Shown in pieces: positions 43,461 through 52,868 of a stretch of DNA of 64,000 bases (positions are counted from its first letter, which is position 1; each line of letters starts with the position of its first letter). The stretch comes from an uncultured Sulfurovum sp. (GTDB lineage: Bacteria > Campylobacterota > Campylobacteria > Campylobacterales > Sulfurovaceae), in contig CACVAP010000074.1 of assembly GCA_902727895.1 (NCBI GenBank), positions 1 through 64,000 on the forward strand. The letters run 5' to 3'. Position numbers and translations under genes: made by a program. Below the pieces are notes generated by a model, which was not told where the DNA came from, ran no database searches, and saw only the letters and a program-made list of their open reading frames with translations.

Positions 43461-44129
43461 ATGAGAGAATTGATTTTAGTAAGTGTCTCAGCATTATTAG
43501 GATACATCGTTTTTTCTGCATTTTCAACAAGTGAAACCCCTACAGAAGCTTTTAGCAAAATCATCGAACAACCCCATCAAGACAGAGAAATTAGTCAAAA
43601 TATGGCAGCTACTAAAATAGACAATAGTCATGCGCAAGAACTAATTGCATTAGAAAATAAACGTAAACTAGAGCAATTAGAATTTTATGGTAAGTTAGAC
43701 ATGTACAATAAAGAAAATGAAACTAAAATAGAACTAAAGAAACTGGACAATGAGCTAAACCATAAGTTGGCTGTCTTAAAAGTTGAATCATCTGATGAGG
43801 GAAAAAGTAAAGACAATGCAACATTTATCATTATCATGGTCCTACTCTTTATATTATTCTTTATATATTTAAAGCATAAAAAACACTTACGTGAAATAGA
43901 ACTGGACAAGAAATCAAGATACAATGAAATGTTAGCAAAAAAAGAATATGCAGAAAAGATACTTGCTTATATGAGTGAAGGTAATCTTTCTTTTGAAACA
44001 GAAAAAAGACTTTTACTAATGTTAGATGAACTTAACGGTAAAAGTATTGCTCCAAGAGAAAAAAGTGATATGTATCATCCTAATCCTGATATAATTCAAC
44101 TTTCAAATATTAAAAAAAATAAAAAATAG
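43461..44129 (+). CDS. Two-helix coiled-coil membrane protein, unknown
   Basis: 222 aa. An N-terminal hydrophobic helix (residues 4-20), a charged coiled-coil-like region rich in Lys/Glu/Asn (about 45-115), a second membrane helix (NATFIIIMVLLFILFFIYL) and a second Lys/Glu-rich region. No motif that I recognise. The queH gene follows in the same frame after its TAG, with only 21 bases between, so the two share a transcript. Confidence 0.6.
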   Translation: MRELILVSVSALLGYIVFSAFSTSETPTEAFSKIIEQPHQDREISQNMAATKIDNSHAQELIALENKRKLEQLEFYGKLDMYNKENETKIELKKLDNELNHKLAVLKVESSDEGKSKDNATFIIIMVLLFILFFIYLKHKKHLREIELDKKSRYNEMLAKKEYAEKILAYMSEGNLSFETEKRLLLMLDELNGKSIAPREKSDMYHPNPDIIQLSNIKKNKK

Positions 44130-44150
44130 AGAATTACAAAAGGACACTCC

Positions 44151-45233
44151 ATATTAGTTCATATCTGTTGTGCTGTTGACAGCCACTATTTTCTCCAAAA
44201 ACTACAAACAGAATATCCAGACGAAAAACTTGTAGGATATTTTTATGATCCCAATATTCACCCTTATTCTGAATATAAATTACGACTATTAGATGTAAAA
44301 CGTTCTTGTAAAATGCTAAACATCGAACTACTTGAAGGTGACTATGATGTCGATAATTGGCTCAAGGCTGTTCGTGGTTTTGAAAATGAACCTGAAAAAG
44401 GAGAAAGATGTGCTATCTGCTTTGACAGACGTTTTGAAGTAACAGCAGAACAAGCAGCCAAAATGGGTGAAAAAACTTTTACCTCTACTCTTCTTACCTC
44501 TCCTAAAAAATCTTTAGAACAACTAAAGGTTGCAGGTGATGCATTAGCAAAAAAATTTAATATAGAATTTTTAGCTCCTGACTATCGAAAAGCCTCGGGA
44601 ACACAGGAACAAAATATATTAGCAAAAGCAGATGCTTTATATCGTCAAGACTATTGTGGTTGTCTTTATGCGCTTAACATACAACGTGATAGTCAAGACA
44701 GATTAGCCGATGAGCTATTTTCTCCACTTTCACAACAAATCCAACCTGAATCCATTGAAGCACGTATTGAACTTTATGAAAAACGTTGGAAGTTAGAAGA
44801 TGATAATAAGCTTTACAAAATTGTCAAAGAACGTTTTTTAAACTGGCGACAAATGCATGGATTATTACGTATTAAAAAACAAACTATTCCAGCTCATTTC
44901 TTACCACTATCAACACTTAAAAATGAATATACAAGAGGAAAAGTTGATACTCAAGTAGGTGATTTACACTACATGAATAGAGATGAAGTTAAGTTTATTA
45001 CTTTAGACACCTATAATAAGTTTGCCCAAACAAATTATAGTAATGTAAATGAGCTCATTTATGATTCACCAACATTTGAGAAAGAACTTAAGGTTAGACA
45101 TCAACTTATTTCTAATCCTTATGATTTGTCTTCTATCTTAGTTGTTGAAACAATTCCGTTACAAAAGTTAGAAATTGTCTATAAAAGCCATATATATGAA
45201 GATGTAAAAGAAGTTCTGTTAGAAATTTCTTAA
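44151..45233 (+). CDS. queH: Epoxyqueuosine reductase QueH, apparent ATA start
   Basis: 360 aa. Reduces epoxyqueuosine to queuosine in tRNA, the last step of queuosine synthesis, using an iron-sulfur cluster. Seen: LVHICCAVDSHYF at the extreme N-terminus (the Cys pair is a cluster/active-site motif), GYFYDPNIHPYSEY, CAICFDRRF, and DYCGCLYAL. The first standard start (ATG 44313) would remove the Cys pair and 54 conserved residues. The frame upstream runs to the TAG at 44127-44129 without ATG, GTG or TTG; AAAGGA at 44139-44144 lies 6 bases before ATA at 44151, exactly where homologues begin. ATA is therefore taken as the start. Confidence 0.87.
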   Translation: MLVHICCAVDSHYFLQKLQTEYPDEKLVGYFYDPNIHPYSEYKLRLLDVKRSCKMLNIELLEGDYDVDNWLKAVRGFENEPEKGERCAICFDRRFEVTAEQAAKMGEKTFTSTLLTSPKKSLEQLKVAGDALAKKFNIEFLAPDYRKASGTQEQNILAKADALYRQDYCGCLYALNIQRDSQDRLADELFSPLSQQIQPESIEARIELYEKRWKLEDDNKLYKIVKERFLNWRQMHGLLRIKKQTIPAHFLPLSTLKNEYTRGKVDTQVGDLHYMNRDEVKFITLDTYNKFAQTNYSNVNELIYDSPTFEKELKVRHQLISNPYDLSSILVVETIPLQKLEIVYKSHIYEDVKEVLLEIS

Positions 45234-45288
45234 TATTTTAGTTATTTTTAGATAAGATATTTAAAATTAATCTCTAAAGGCTAAATCG

Positions 45289-45738
45289 ATGCTATATGAT
45301 GTCGTTGAAATTCAAAAAATATTACCTCATAGGTTCCCATTTTTATTGGTTGACCGTATTACAGCACTTGAAAAAGGAACAAGTATAGAAGGCTATAAAA
45401 ATGTTTCAATTTCTGAGCCTATTTTTCAAGGTCATTTCCCTGATCATCCTATTTATCCAGGAGTAATGATTATTGAAGGTATGGCGCAAGCCGGTGGTGT
45501 ACTAGCATTTAAAAGTTCTTCTTCAGAGGATCAATCAGAGATGGATAATAAAGTTGTTTACTTTATGAGCATTGACAAAGCAAAGTTTCGTTCTCCAGTA
45601 ACACCTGGTGATAAACTAGTATATAAGTTAACTGTGTTAAAACAAAGAGGTGCTATTTGGCAGTTAGATGCAAAGGCATATGTTGATGATAAACTGGTTG
45701 CAGAAGCTGAATTAAAAGCAATGATTGTCGATAAGTAA
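45289..45738 (+). CDS. fabZ: 3-hydroxyacyl-ACP dehydratase FabZ
   Basis: 149-aa hot-dog-fold enzyme of fatty acid elongation that also supplies hydroxymyristoyl groups for lipid A. Seen: [34 protein letters not shown] with the catalytic His and Glu, and the C-terminal [10 protein letters not shown]. First gene of fabZ-lpxA-clpX-mreB. Confidence 0.97.
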   Translation: MLYDVVEIQKILPHRFPFLLVDRITALEKGTSIEGYKNVSISEPIFQGHFPDHPIYPGVMIIEGMAQAGGVLAFKSSSSEDQSEMDNKVVYFMSIDKAKFRSPVTPGDKLVYKLTVLKQRGAIWQLDAKAYVDDKLVAEAELKAMIVDK

Positions 45739-45746
45739 GGATTCTT

Positions 45747-46526
45747 TTGTCAAATATACATGCAACAGCTGTCATTGAAGATGGTGCAAAAATCGGGAAC
45801 AATGTTACTATTGGACCATTTGTAAGCATTTCATCACAATCAACTATTGGTGATAATACAGTTATTGATGCAAATACACTAATAGCTGGTAACACAACTA
45901 TTGGAAAAGGGAATCATATCTTTTCCCATGCAGTTGTCGGTTCAATCCCTCAAGATTTAAAATTTGATGGAGAAGATGTTGAACTGATTATCGGAGACAA
46001 TAATCAAATACGTGAGTTTACCCTGCTAAACCCAGGAACTAAAGGTGGTGGGTCTATAACTAAAATTGGAGACAATAATCTCCTAATGGGTTATGTACAC
46101 CTTGGTCATGATGTCATTATCGGTAACAATTGTATATTAGCAAATGGTGCCACTTTAGCTGGACATGTTGAATTAGGTAACAATGTCGTTATTGGTGGGT
46201 TTACTCCCGTACATCAATTTGTACATATTGGTGATTATGCCATGATAGCTGGTGCATCGGCATTAAGCCAAGATGTTCCCCCATATTGTTTAGCTGAAGG
46301 AAACAGAGCTACACTAAGGGGACTTAATTTAACAGGTCTAAGAAGAGCGCTTCCAAGAGAAGATATTAATGAATTAAAAATCGCTTATAGAGAACTTTTT
46401 GAAAGTGGTCAAGCACTTCAAGAAATAGCAGAAATTTTACAATCAAAAAGTTCTTCAGCGCATGTAAAAAAGTTAGTAAAGTTTATCACAGAATCAAAAC
46501 GTGGTATTCCATATATAAGGAAATAA
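45747..46526 (+). CDS. lpxA: UDP-N-acetylglucosamine acyltransferase LpxA
   Basis: 259 aa. First step of lipid A synthesis: transfers hydroxyacyl from ACP to UDP-GlcNAc. Left-handed beta-helix made of hexapeptide repeats ([IV]G-[DN]N-x), with [13 protein letters not shown] and [14 protein letters not shown], then the C-terminal helical part [17 protein letters not shown] start, 8 bases after fabZ. Confidence 0.96.
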   Translation: MSNIHATAVIEDGAKIGNNVTIGPFVSISSQSTIGDNTVIDANTLIAGNTTIGKGNHIFSHAVVGSIPQDLKFDGEDVELIIGDNNQIREFTLLNPGTKGGGSITKIGDNNLLMGYVHLGHDVIIGNNCILANGATLAGHVELGNNVVIGGFTPVHQFVHIGDYAMIAGASALSQDVPPYCLAEGNRATLRGLNLTGLRRALPREDINELKIAYRELFESGQALQEIAEILQSKSSSAHVKKLVKFITESKRGIPYIRK

Positions 46527-46528
46527 AG

Positions 46529-47743
46529 ATGTCAAAAAAAGAGTGTAGTTTTTGTGGTACCACAGAAACAGAAGAAAATCCATTTATAGCAGGTAATGGA
46601 GCATATGTTTGTTCAAATTGTGTTACTTCTGCCTATAAAATTCTTTTTGGCGAAGAAGAAAAATTTACAGAAGATATAGAACCTAAAACATTGTTAATTC
46701 CAAAAGAAATTCATCGAATGTTAAATGACTATGTTATTGGTCAAGAATCAGCAAAAAAAACTTTGGCTGTTGCCGTATATAATCACTATAAAAGAATATT
46801 TAAATATAAACAAGAGAATGATACTAGTATTGAAAAATCAAATATTTTACTTATTGGACCTACAGGTTCAGGTAAAACATTATTAGCACAAACCATTGCT
46901 AAATTCTTAGACGTTCCAATTGCGATTACAGATGCAACAAACTTAACAGAAGCTGGTTATGTTGGTGAAGATGTTGAAAACATTTTAACTAAACTTCTTC
47001 AATCAGCTGATGATGATGTCGAAAAAGCAGAGCGTGGTATAATATTCATTGATGAAATGGATAAAATCGCGCGTATGGGTGAAAATCGTTCTATAACGCG
47101 TGATGTTTCTGGTGAAGGAGTACAGCAGGCATTACTTAAAATTATAGAGGGTTCAGTTGTTAACATACCACCAAAAGGTGGAAGAAAACATCCAAATCAA
47201 GATTTTTTACAAATTGACACTTCAAATATTTTATTTATTTGTGGTGGTGCATTTGATGGCGTAGAAGAAATTATTCAAAGAAGACTAGGTGCCAACCAAC
47301 TTGGTTTTGGACAAACTAAAAGATCAAGTAAAGAAAATGAAGATGTTATGCATCTTATTGAATCTGACGACCTAGTTCAATTTGGAATTATTCCAGAACT
47401 TATTGGACGACTTCATGTAACAGCAACACTTGAACCGATTACATTAGATTCAATGATACGTATATTAACAGAACCTAAAAATTCAGTTACTAAACAATAT
47501 CAAAAGCTTTTTGAAATTGACAACGCAATCTTAACCTTTGAAGAATCAGCATTAAAAGCCATCGCAAAAAAAGCAATTAAACGAAAAACAGGGGCAAGAG
47601 GTTTACGTTCAATCATGGAGGAAGCATTGTTAGATATAATGTATGAACTTCCTGAACTTGAGGGGTATGAGATAGTAGTAACAGAAGAAGTAATTAATGA
47701 TGGGGTTAAACCTCTATACATTAAGAATTCTAAAATAGCATAA
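46529..47743 (+). CDS. clpX: ClpX, ATP-dependent unfoldase of ClpXP
   Basis: 404 aa. Unfolds substrates and feeds them to ClpP. N-terminal zinc finger (CSFC ... CSNC), Walker A GPTGSGKT, Walker [12 protein letters not shown], the GYVGEDVE pore-loop segment, and the ClpP-binding IGF-type loop within [12 protein letters not shown]-terminal [15 protein letters not shown]. Two bases after lpxA. Confidence 0.97.
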   Translation: MSKKECSFCGTTETEENPFIAGNGAYVCSNCVTSAYKILFGEEEKFTEDIEPKTLLIPKEIHRMLNDYVIGQESAKKTLAVAVYNHYKRIFKYKQENDTSIEKSNILLIGPTGSGKTLLAQTIAKFLDVPIAITDATNLTEAGYVGEDVENILTKLLQSADDDVEKAERGIIFIDEMDKIARMGENRSITRDVSGEGVQQALLKIIEGSVVNIPPKGGRKHPNQDFLQIDTSNILFICGGAFDGVEEIIQRRLGANQLGFGQTKRSSKENEDVMHLIESDDLVQFGIIPELIGRLHVTATLEPITLDSMIRILTEPKNSVTKQYQKLFEIDNAILTFEESALKAIAKKAIKRKTGARGLRSIMEEALLDIMYELPELEGYEIVVTEEVINDGVKPLYIKNSKIA

Positions 47744-47765
47744 AACAAAGATTAAGGGAGAAAAA

Positions 47766-48800
47766 GTGTTCAAAAAAATATTAGGAATCTTTTCAAATGA
47801 TTTAGCAATTGACCTAGGAACAGCAAATACATTAGTACTGATAAAAGGAAAAGGTATTAGTATTAATGAACCATCAGTTGTCGCAATTCAATATGATAAA
47901 AGAGGGAGAGAACATATCTTGGCTGTTGGTCAAGAAGCAAAAGATATGGTTGGTAAAACACCAGGAAATATTAAAGCCATTCGCCCTATGCGTGATGGTG
48001 TTATTGCTGATTTTAATGTTACAGAGATGATGATTCGTTATTTCATTGAAAAAGTACATAATAGAAAAGGTCTTTTTTCTCCTAGAATTATTATTTGTGT
48101 TCCATTTGGGCTTACACAAGTTGAGCGTAAAGCTGTTAAAGAATCAGCTATGTCAGCAGGAGCTAGAGAAGTACACCTTATAGAAGAGCCTATGGCTGCT
48201 GCTATTGGAGCAGGTATTCCTGTTAAAGATCCAAATGGTAACTTAGTGGTTGACATTGGTGGAGGAACAACTGAAATTGGTGTTATCTCTCTTGGTGGGC
48301 TTGTACTTTCAAAATCAATCAGAACAGCTGGTGATAAACTGGACAAATCTATTATTGATTATATGAAAAAGAACTTTAATCTTCTTATTGGAGATAGAGT
48401 TGCTGAAGAGATAAAAATTGCCATTGGTACAGCTATTCAACTTGATGAAGAGTTGACAATGCAAGTTAAAGGTCGTGACCAAGTAGCTGGACTCCTTACT
48501 TCTATTGAAGTTAATTCTGAGCATATTAGAGAAGCTATGAAAGAACCAATTAAAGAGATAGGCGAAGCACTTAAGCTTGTTCTTGAACAAACACCTCCAG
48601 ATTTAGCTGGAGATATTGTTGAAAATGGTGTTGTATTAACTGGTGGTGGTGCTTTAATTAGAGGTCTTGATAAATACCTGTCTAACCTTATTAAACTACC
48701 AGTTTATGTAGCTGAAGACCCTCTTTTAGCTGTAGCAAAAGGTACAGGAAAAGCATTAGAAGAGATAGATATTTTACAACACTCTGCCTATGAAGACTAG
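47766..48800 (+). CDS. mreB: Rod shape-determining protein MreB
   Basis: 344-aa actin homologue that forms filaments under the inner membrane and guides cell elongation. Seen: phosphate 1 DLGTANTLVLIKGKGI, the VCVPFGLTQVERKAV region, GAREVHLIEEPMAAAIGAG, VDIGGGTTEIGV and VLTGGGALIRGLD. GTG start with GGGAG upstream. Its 3' end overlaps mreC by 11 bases. Confidence 0.97.
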   Translation: MFKKILGIFSNDLAIDLGTANTLVLIKGKGISINEPSVVAIQYDKRGREHILAVGQEAKDMVGKTPGNIKAIRPMRDGVIADFNVTEMMIRYFIEKVHNRKGLFSPRIIICVPFGLTQVERKAVKESAMSAGAREVHLIEEPMAAAIGAGIPVKDPNGNLVVDIGGGTTEIGVISLGGLVLSKSIRTAGDKLDKSIIDYMKKNFNLLIGDRVAEEIKIAIGTAIQLDEELTMQVKGRDQVAGLLTSIEVNSEHIREAMKEPIKEIGEALKLVLEQTPPDLAGDIVENGVVLTGGGALIRGLDKYLSNLIKLPVYVAEDPLLAVAKGTGKALEEIDILQHSAYED

Positions 48801-49617
48801 CCGAATACTCATACTTTTTATTTTTATTGCTATAACAATTTTCCTCTTAAGAAAAGAGGAAAGTTTTCAAGAAAAATTTGCCTTAATAACACTACCTGTC
48901 AAAAAAAGCTATTTAGACGTCAGAAACTCTATCGATAACTCAATTGAAAAGTATTTAACGCAATCAAAATCGATAACAGCCCTAAAAGAAGAAAATCTAC
49001 TTTTACGTAAATATCTTTATCAACAAAAAATTAATCTAATTCAGCTTAAGCACTTAGAACAATACAACGAAACTAAATTTAATCATTTTAATAATATCTT
49101 ACGTGTACAGACTATCTCTTATAAAAAACTAAATGATTTCTCACAAGTATTTCTCACAAAAAGTGAAGAGCTAGGTGAAGATAAAATATACGGACTTATC
49201 CAAAAAAATGTTGTTGCTGGTATTGCCTTAAAAGAAGAAGGTTTATTAAAAGGAATTTTACTGTCTAACCCAGTTTGCCAATTTTCAACCTTTATTGGAG
49301 AGAAAAAGACACCGGGGATAGCAAAAGGTATTGATGCTGAAAGTATTGAAATCAACTTCATACCTAAATGGTCTAAAATAGAAGTCGGAGACAAAGTCAT
49401 GACTTCTGGACTAGATAATATCTTTCTTCCAGATATTCCTGTAGGAATTGTTACTAATATATTAACTAAAAGTACCTACAAAACAGCAATCGTAAAAACA
49501 TATGCTGATGTTTTACACCCTAACTTTTTTTATCTTGTAAAAGAAGTATTACATCAGCCAGAAGACATTAATACTTCAAAAATGAAACTAGAAAATAATG
49601 CTAGTAAGGAACCATAA
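48790..49617 (+). CDS. mreC: Cell shape protein MreC
   Basis: 275 aa. N-terminal membrane anchor (ILILFIFIAITIFLL), a coiled coil (about 55-90), then the periplasmic beta domain (GLIQKNVVAGIALKEEG; KWSKIEVGDKVMTSGLDN). Bridges MreB to the peptidoglycan synthesis complex. Starts inside mreB; its stop and the next start share one base (TAATG), so mreB, mreC and the stator-like pair are one translational unit. Confidence 0.92.
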   Translation: MKTSRILILFIFIAITIFLLRKEESFQEKFALITLPVKKSYLDVRNSIDNSIEKYLTQSKSITALKEENLLLRKYLYQQKINLIQLKHLEQYNETKFNHFNNILRVQTISYKKLNDFSQVFLTKSEELGEDKIYGLIQKNVVAGIALKEEGLLKGILLSNPVCQFSTFIGEKKTPGIAKGIDAESIEINFIPKWSKIEVGDKVMTSGLDNIFLPDIPVGIVTNILTKSTYKTAIVKTYADVLHPNFFYLVKEVLHQPEDINTSKMKLENNASKEP

Positions 49618-50747
49618 TGCGTCAACATCAAAATTCAACTACTCCCTGTTTTATTAACTATTTAATTCTAGCACTATTTGGCACAATATTTTTTATTGGT
49701 ATTTTATTAGGTTATTTAAATATTATCCCTCTAAAAGTCGATTTACACTCTGTTCTCATTATTGGAGGAATTTATTTTATTTATCTTTTCTTTATTAGGC
49801 ATAATGCTAACTTTGTCGTTTGTAAAATGCGTAATGAATATGTAAACTTACAAAAAGATTTACAAGAGAATATTAAAGAAAACTCTTTAACCATTCTTAA
49901 TGAAACCAAATCTACCATTAACATCAATGACTTCATTGCTGACTATTATAAAACATTTAGAAATGACAACTATGCATCAATAGCTTCATCACTATTCCCA
50001 ATGTTAGGAATTTTGGGAACTTTTACAGCCATAGCCATTTCTATGCCAGATTTTTCTTCTGCCAATGAAGCTGCTCTAGATCATGAAATTTCACTTCTTT
50101 TATCTGGAATTGGTACTGCTTTTTATGCTTCAATATATGGTATATTCTTATCTATTGTTTGGTCTTTCTTTGAAAAAAGAGGTCTCTCAAAAGTAGATAA
50201 TGATTCCCACGAACTTCATGATGTTTACTCTAGCTACATTTGGTCTGATAGTGAATTAAGAAAACATGAACATATGCAACATGATATGCGTGACCAAAAG
50301 ATGATTCAAGCTCTTAAAGAAACATTCAATTTAGAGTTTATTCAAGCATTAAATGAAAAACATTTAGAAAACTTTCAAACAATTATTGGTGAAACCAATA
50401 AAAACTTTACAAGCATTACAAATCATATGCAAATGGTTTCTTCTGACTTAAAAGATACCATAGCTAAAATTGAAGCTTCAAAGTCTTCTTTAACAGCACA
50501 TGAGAAAATTGATAATAGTATTCATGAATTTACAAAGGTTAGCTCTTCTCTAAATACTACAATAAGTCAGCTAGATGAAACACTGGAAAAATCACTCAAT
50601 TTAACTTTCAAGAAGATTGATAATGAAGTAGGAGAAATTGTAATAAAACTTGCTAACTTTGCACACAGTACAGCTGAGCAAAATAAGATTTTACAACGTA
50701 CGATTACTGATTACCACCATAGTATCTCACAACACATAGTGAAATAA
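49617..50747 (+). CDS. MotA/TolQ/ExbB-like proton-channel protein (ZorA-like)
   Basis: 376 aa. Two N-terminal helices, a cytoplasmic loop, then the MotA/ExbB core (SSLFPMLGILGTFTAIAISM and LLSGIGTAFYASIYGIFLSI), followed by about 170 residues of cytoplasmic coiled-coil-rich tail. The long tail resembles ZorA of Zorya defence systems more than TolQ or ExbB. With the next gene it would form a proton-driven stator. No ZorC, ZorD or ZorE is next to it, and the coupling to mreC suggests an envelope role instead. Confidence 0.75.
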   Translation: MRQHQNSTTPCFINYLILALFGTIFFIGILLGYLNIIPLKVDLHSVLIIGGIYFIYLFFIRHNANFVVCKMRNEYVNLQKDLQENIKENSLTILNETKSTININDFIADYYKTFRNDNYASIASSLFPMLGILGTFTAIAISMPDFSSANEAALDHEISLLLSGIGTAFYASIYGIFLSIVWSFFEKRGLSKVDNDSHELHDVYSSYIWSDSELRKHEHMQHDMRDQKMIQALKETFNLEFIQALNEKHLENFQTIIGETNKNFTSITNHMQMVSSDLKDTIAKIEASKSSLTAHEKIDNSIHEFTKVSSSLNTTISQLDETLEKSLNLTFKKIDNEVGEIVIKLANFAHSTAEQNKILQRTITDYHHSISQHIVK

Positions 50748-50749
50748 TA

Positions 50750-51946
50750 ATGTTTAAAAAGAAATCAAGCTCAACGGAAACCAATTTTTGGATATCTTAT
50801 GCAGACCTCATGGCAGGTCTGCTTTTTGTCTTTATTCTACTTATTGGTGCTATTGTCGTTAAATCAACTATTATTAGAAACCAACTGAGTGAACAGGAAA
50901 AAGCTTTAGCACTACAAGAAAGTACTTTGAACAATCAAGAAAATGTTATGTCTGAACAAGAGGATGCATTAGATGAACAGTCTGACTACCTTATCGACCT
51001 TTCACAAAACATTGCCATAAAAAGTGACGAAATTACAAAACTTAGAAATCTTTTAGCCAAGCGTGAACAAAGTTTAGAAGAGAGTGATAGTAAACTAACA
51101 CTTACCTCCAATGCATTACAGCTCAAGAAGGATGAACTTTTAAATTTAAACCAGTTACTCTTAGCACAAAATACGAAAGTAGATAACTATTCAGAGCATA
51201 TTGTACTTTTACAAAATTTAACCCAAGAGCAAAACAACACAATTAACAATTCATCTCAAACATTAAATTCCTATAAAAACAAAGTACTCGTTCTATCAAA
51301 TGAATTAACGCAAAGAGATGAGTCATTAAAATTAAATGAAGAAAAACTTTTAAAATTGCTTCAAGCACTTGAAAATAAAAGAACAAGTTATGATGGATTA
51401 CTAACTAAATTACAAAGCCAGAAAGCCAAAATTAAATCATTGACAGGTATTAAACTAAAAGTTATTGCTGAATTAAAAGCGACACTTGGAAACAAAATAA
51501 ACATTGATAAAGAAAGTGGTTCTCTACGTTTAGCATCTAATATTTTATTTGATAAAGGTTCAGCACAACTCAAAGAGGGTTCAAAAGGTGAACTTGAAGC
51601 AAACTTTATTGACTATATTTCAACACTTGTAGGAAACAAAAAAATTGCAAAGCACATTGACACAATCATAATTGAAGGTCATACAGACAGCGATGGGTCA
51701 TACCTTTACAATCTTGACCTTTCTCAAAAACGTGCTTTTGCTGTTATGAACTACCTCTTAACCCTTGACTATATAAAACGAAACAATATTAAGTCAAAAC
51801 TAGTAGCGAGTGGACGTTCTTATCTTGATGCTATCAAGATCAATGGAATAGAAAATAAAGATGCTTCTCGTAGGATTGAAGTAAAGTTTAGACTTAAAAA
51901 TGAAGATGCTATGTATGAAATAGAAAGAGTTTTAGATGCAAATTAA
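50750..51946 (+). CDS. MotB/OmpA-like stator partner (ZorB-like)
   Basis: 398 aa. N-terminal signature NFWISYADLMAGLLFVFILL with the proton-carrying Asp19 of MotB/ZorB, one membrane helix, a long coiled coil (about 45-235, many Glu/Gln/Leu heptads) and a C-terminal OmpA-like peptidoglycan-binding domain (FDKGSAQLKEG; IIIEGHTDSDGSYLYNLDLS; DASRRIEVKF). The coiled coil is much longer than in MotB, so it may span the periplasm. Two bases after the MotA-like gene. Confidence 0.8.
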   Translation: MFKKKSSSTETNFWISYADLMAGLLFVFILLIGAIVVKSTIIRNQLSEQEKALALQESTLNNQENVMSEQEDALDEQSDYLIDLSQNIAIKSDEITKLRNLLAKREQSLEESDSKLTLTSNALQLKKDELLNLNQLLLAQNTKVDNYSEHIVLLQNLTQEQNNTINNSSQTLNSYKNKVLVLSNELTQRDESLKLNEEKLLKLLQALENKRTSYDGLLTKLQSQKAKIKSLTGIKLKVIAELKATLGNKINIDKESGSLRLASNILFDKGSAQLKEGSKGELEANFIDYISTLVGNKKIAKHIDTIIIEGHTDSDGSYLYNLDLSQKRAFAVMNYLLTLDYIKRNNIKSKLVASGRSYLDAIKINGIENKDASRRIEVKFRLKNEDAMYEIERVLDAN

Positions 51947-52079
51947 TTTCAAAGCTAAAAAACTTAAGGAAGCAAATAACTATGTTGATTTGCTTCGTCC
52001 TCCCAAAATAGCTAACATAAAAAGAGAAAAGAAGAAAACGAAACCACTCATAAAGAGAATTTTAAACTTCTTATTTAAA
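51936..52079 (+). CDS. Possible 47-aa basic protein
   Basis: ATG inside the last codons of the MotB-like gene opens a 47-codon frame (MQINFKAKKLKEANNYVDLL, then RPPKIANIKKRKE onward). It overlaps its neighbour in the manner of coupled genes and is followed by the convergent HIT gene. No family recognised; it could be chance. Confidence 0.3.
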
Positions 52080-52439
52080 TAGTTTTAATTTAAGACTTTC
52101 TATAAAAGAATCAAAGCCCTTTAAAGTATAAGTGCATTCTCTCTGCTTTGTTCCCCACATAGGCTCTGGGAAATAAGAATCTTCCTCAAAACGTGCCATA
52201 ATATGCCAATGTACATGAGGTACATAATTCCCAAAACTAGCTATATTAATTTTTGTAGGATTAAAAGTTTCAAGCATTTCTTTTTCAATAATATCTAAAA
52301 CCTTAAAAATTTCTAATTTCACTTCACTTGGTGTTTCAGAAAACTCTTTATAAGCTTTTTGTGTAAAAACTTTAAGCCAAGGAATCTCACTCTCTTCTAC
52401 TTCAATCTTTATCAATTCATTCTCATACACTATACTCAT
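52071..52439 (-). CDS. HIT-family nucleotide hydrolase/transferase
   Basis: 122 aa with the histidine triad HVHWHIMAR preceded by INIASFGNYVP, the normal place near the C-terminal half. HIT proteins cleave or transfer nucleotidyl groups (for example adenosine phosphoramidates or Ap4A). The WGTKQRECTYTLKGF tail resembles the HIT-domain diadenosine-type proteins of Campylobacterota. Confidence 0.85.
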   Translation of the reverse strand: MSIVYENELIKIEVEESEIPWLKVFTQKAYKEFSETPSEVKLEIFKVLDIIEKEMLETFNPTKINIASFGNYVPHVHWHIMARFEEDSYFPEPMWGTKQRECTYTLKGFDSFIESLKLKLFK

Positions 52440-52540
52440 TTAGCCTCTTTCATCAAAAACATTACAATTTGACATATTTTAAATACAAATTATTTTTAAA
52501 GGATATAATTATTTAACTTAATCCTAAAAGGTAAAATTCA

Positions 52541-52867
52541 ATGCAAGGTAAAATAATGGTAACTTACTCCCTCATATGTGACAATGACAATTATTTAGAA
52601 GTTTCAATGAAACAAATTTTAGAAAACGAAAAGATTGTTAAATTACTTAAAAGTGAATTTTTAAAAGGTGTTCGTAATCTTAATGTAGAAAGTTCAATGG
52701 ACGATGCTACAATCATTTTAAGTACAGAAAAAGAGCTTTATACTTTTGAAGCTGAGAAAAAAGATTTTGCTGACCTTCTTGAACTAGCAGAGGAAGATGC
52801 TAAAGAGCGTAAGCTCTTTAAAAAAGGATGTGACGCAGTCAATATCATTGACTTTGTCACGCTATAA
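52541..52867 (+). CDS. Hypothetical small cytosolic protein
   Basis: 108 aa, acidic, without signal or membrane segment. Beta-rich N-terminal half (YSLICDNDNYLEV) and a helix with FADLLELAEEDAKERKLF. No family recognised. ATG 52541 with AAAGG upstream; a second Met at residue 6 is possible. It is convergent with bioA with one base between stops. Confidence 0.6.
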   Translation: MQGKIMVTYSLICDNDNYLEVSMKQILENEKIVKLLKSEFLKGVRNLNVESSMDDATIILSTEKELYTFEAEKKDFADLLELAEEDAKERKLFKKGCDAVNIIDFVTL

Positions 52868-52868
52868 C

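Noticed and set aside
49617-51946. Complete Zorya defence system
   Set aside because: Only ZorA/ZorB-like genes are present; no ZorC, ZorD or ZorE follows, and the pair is coupled to mreC. Kept as a stator pair of unknown role.
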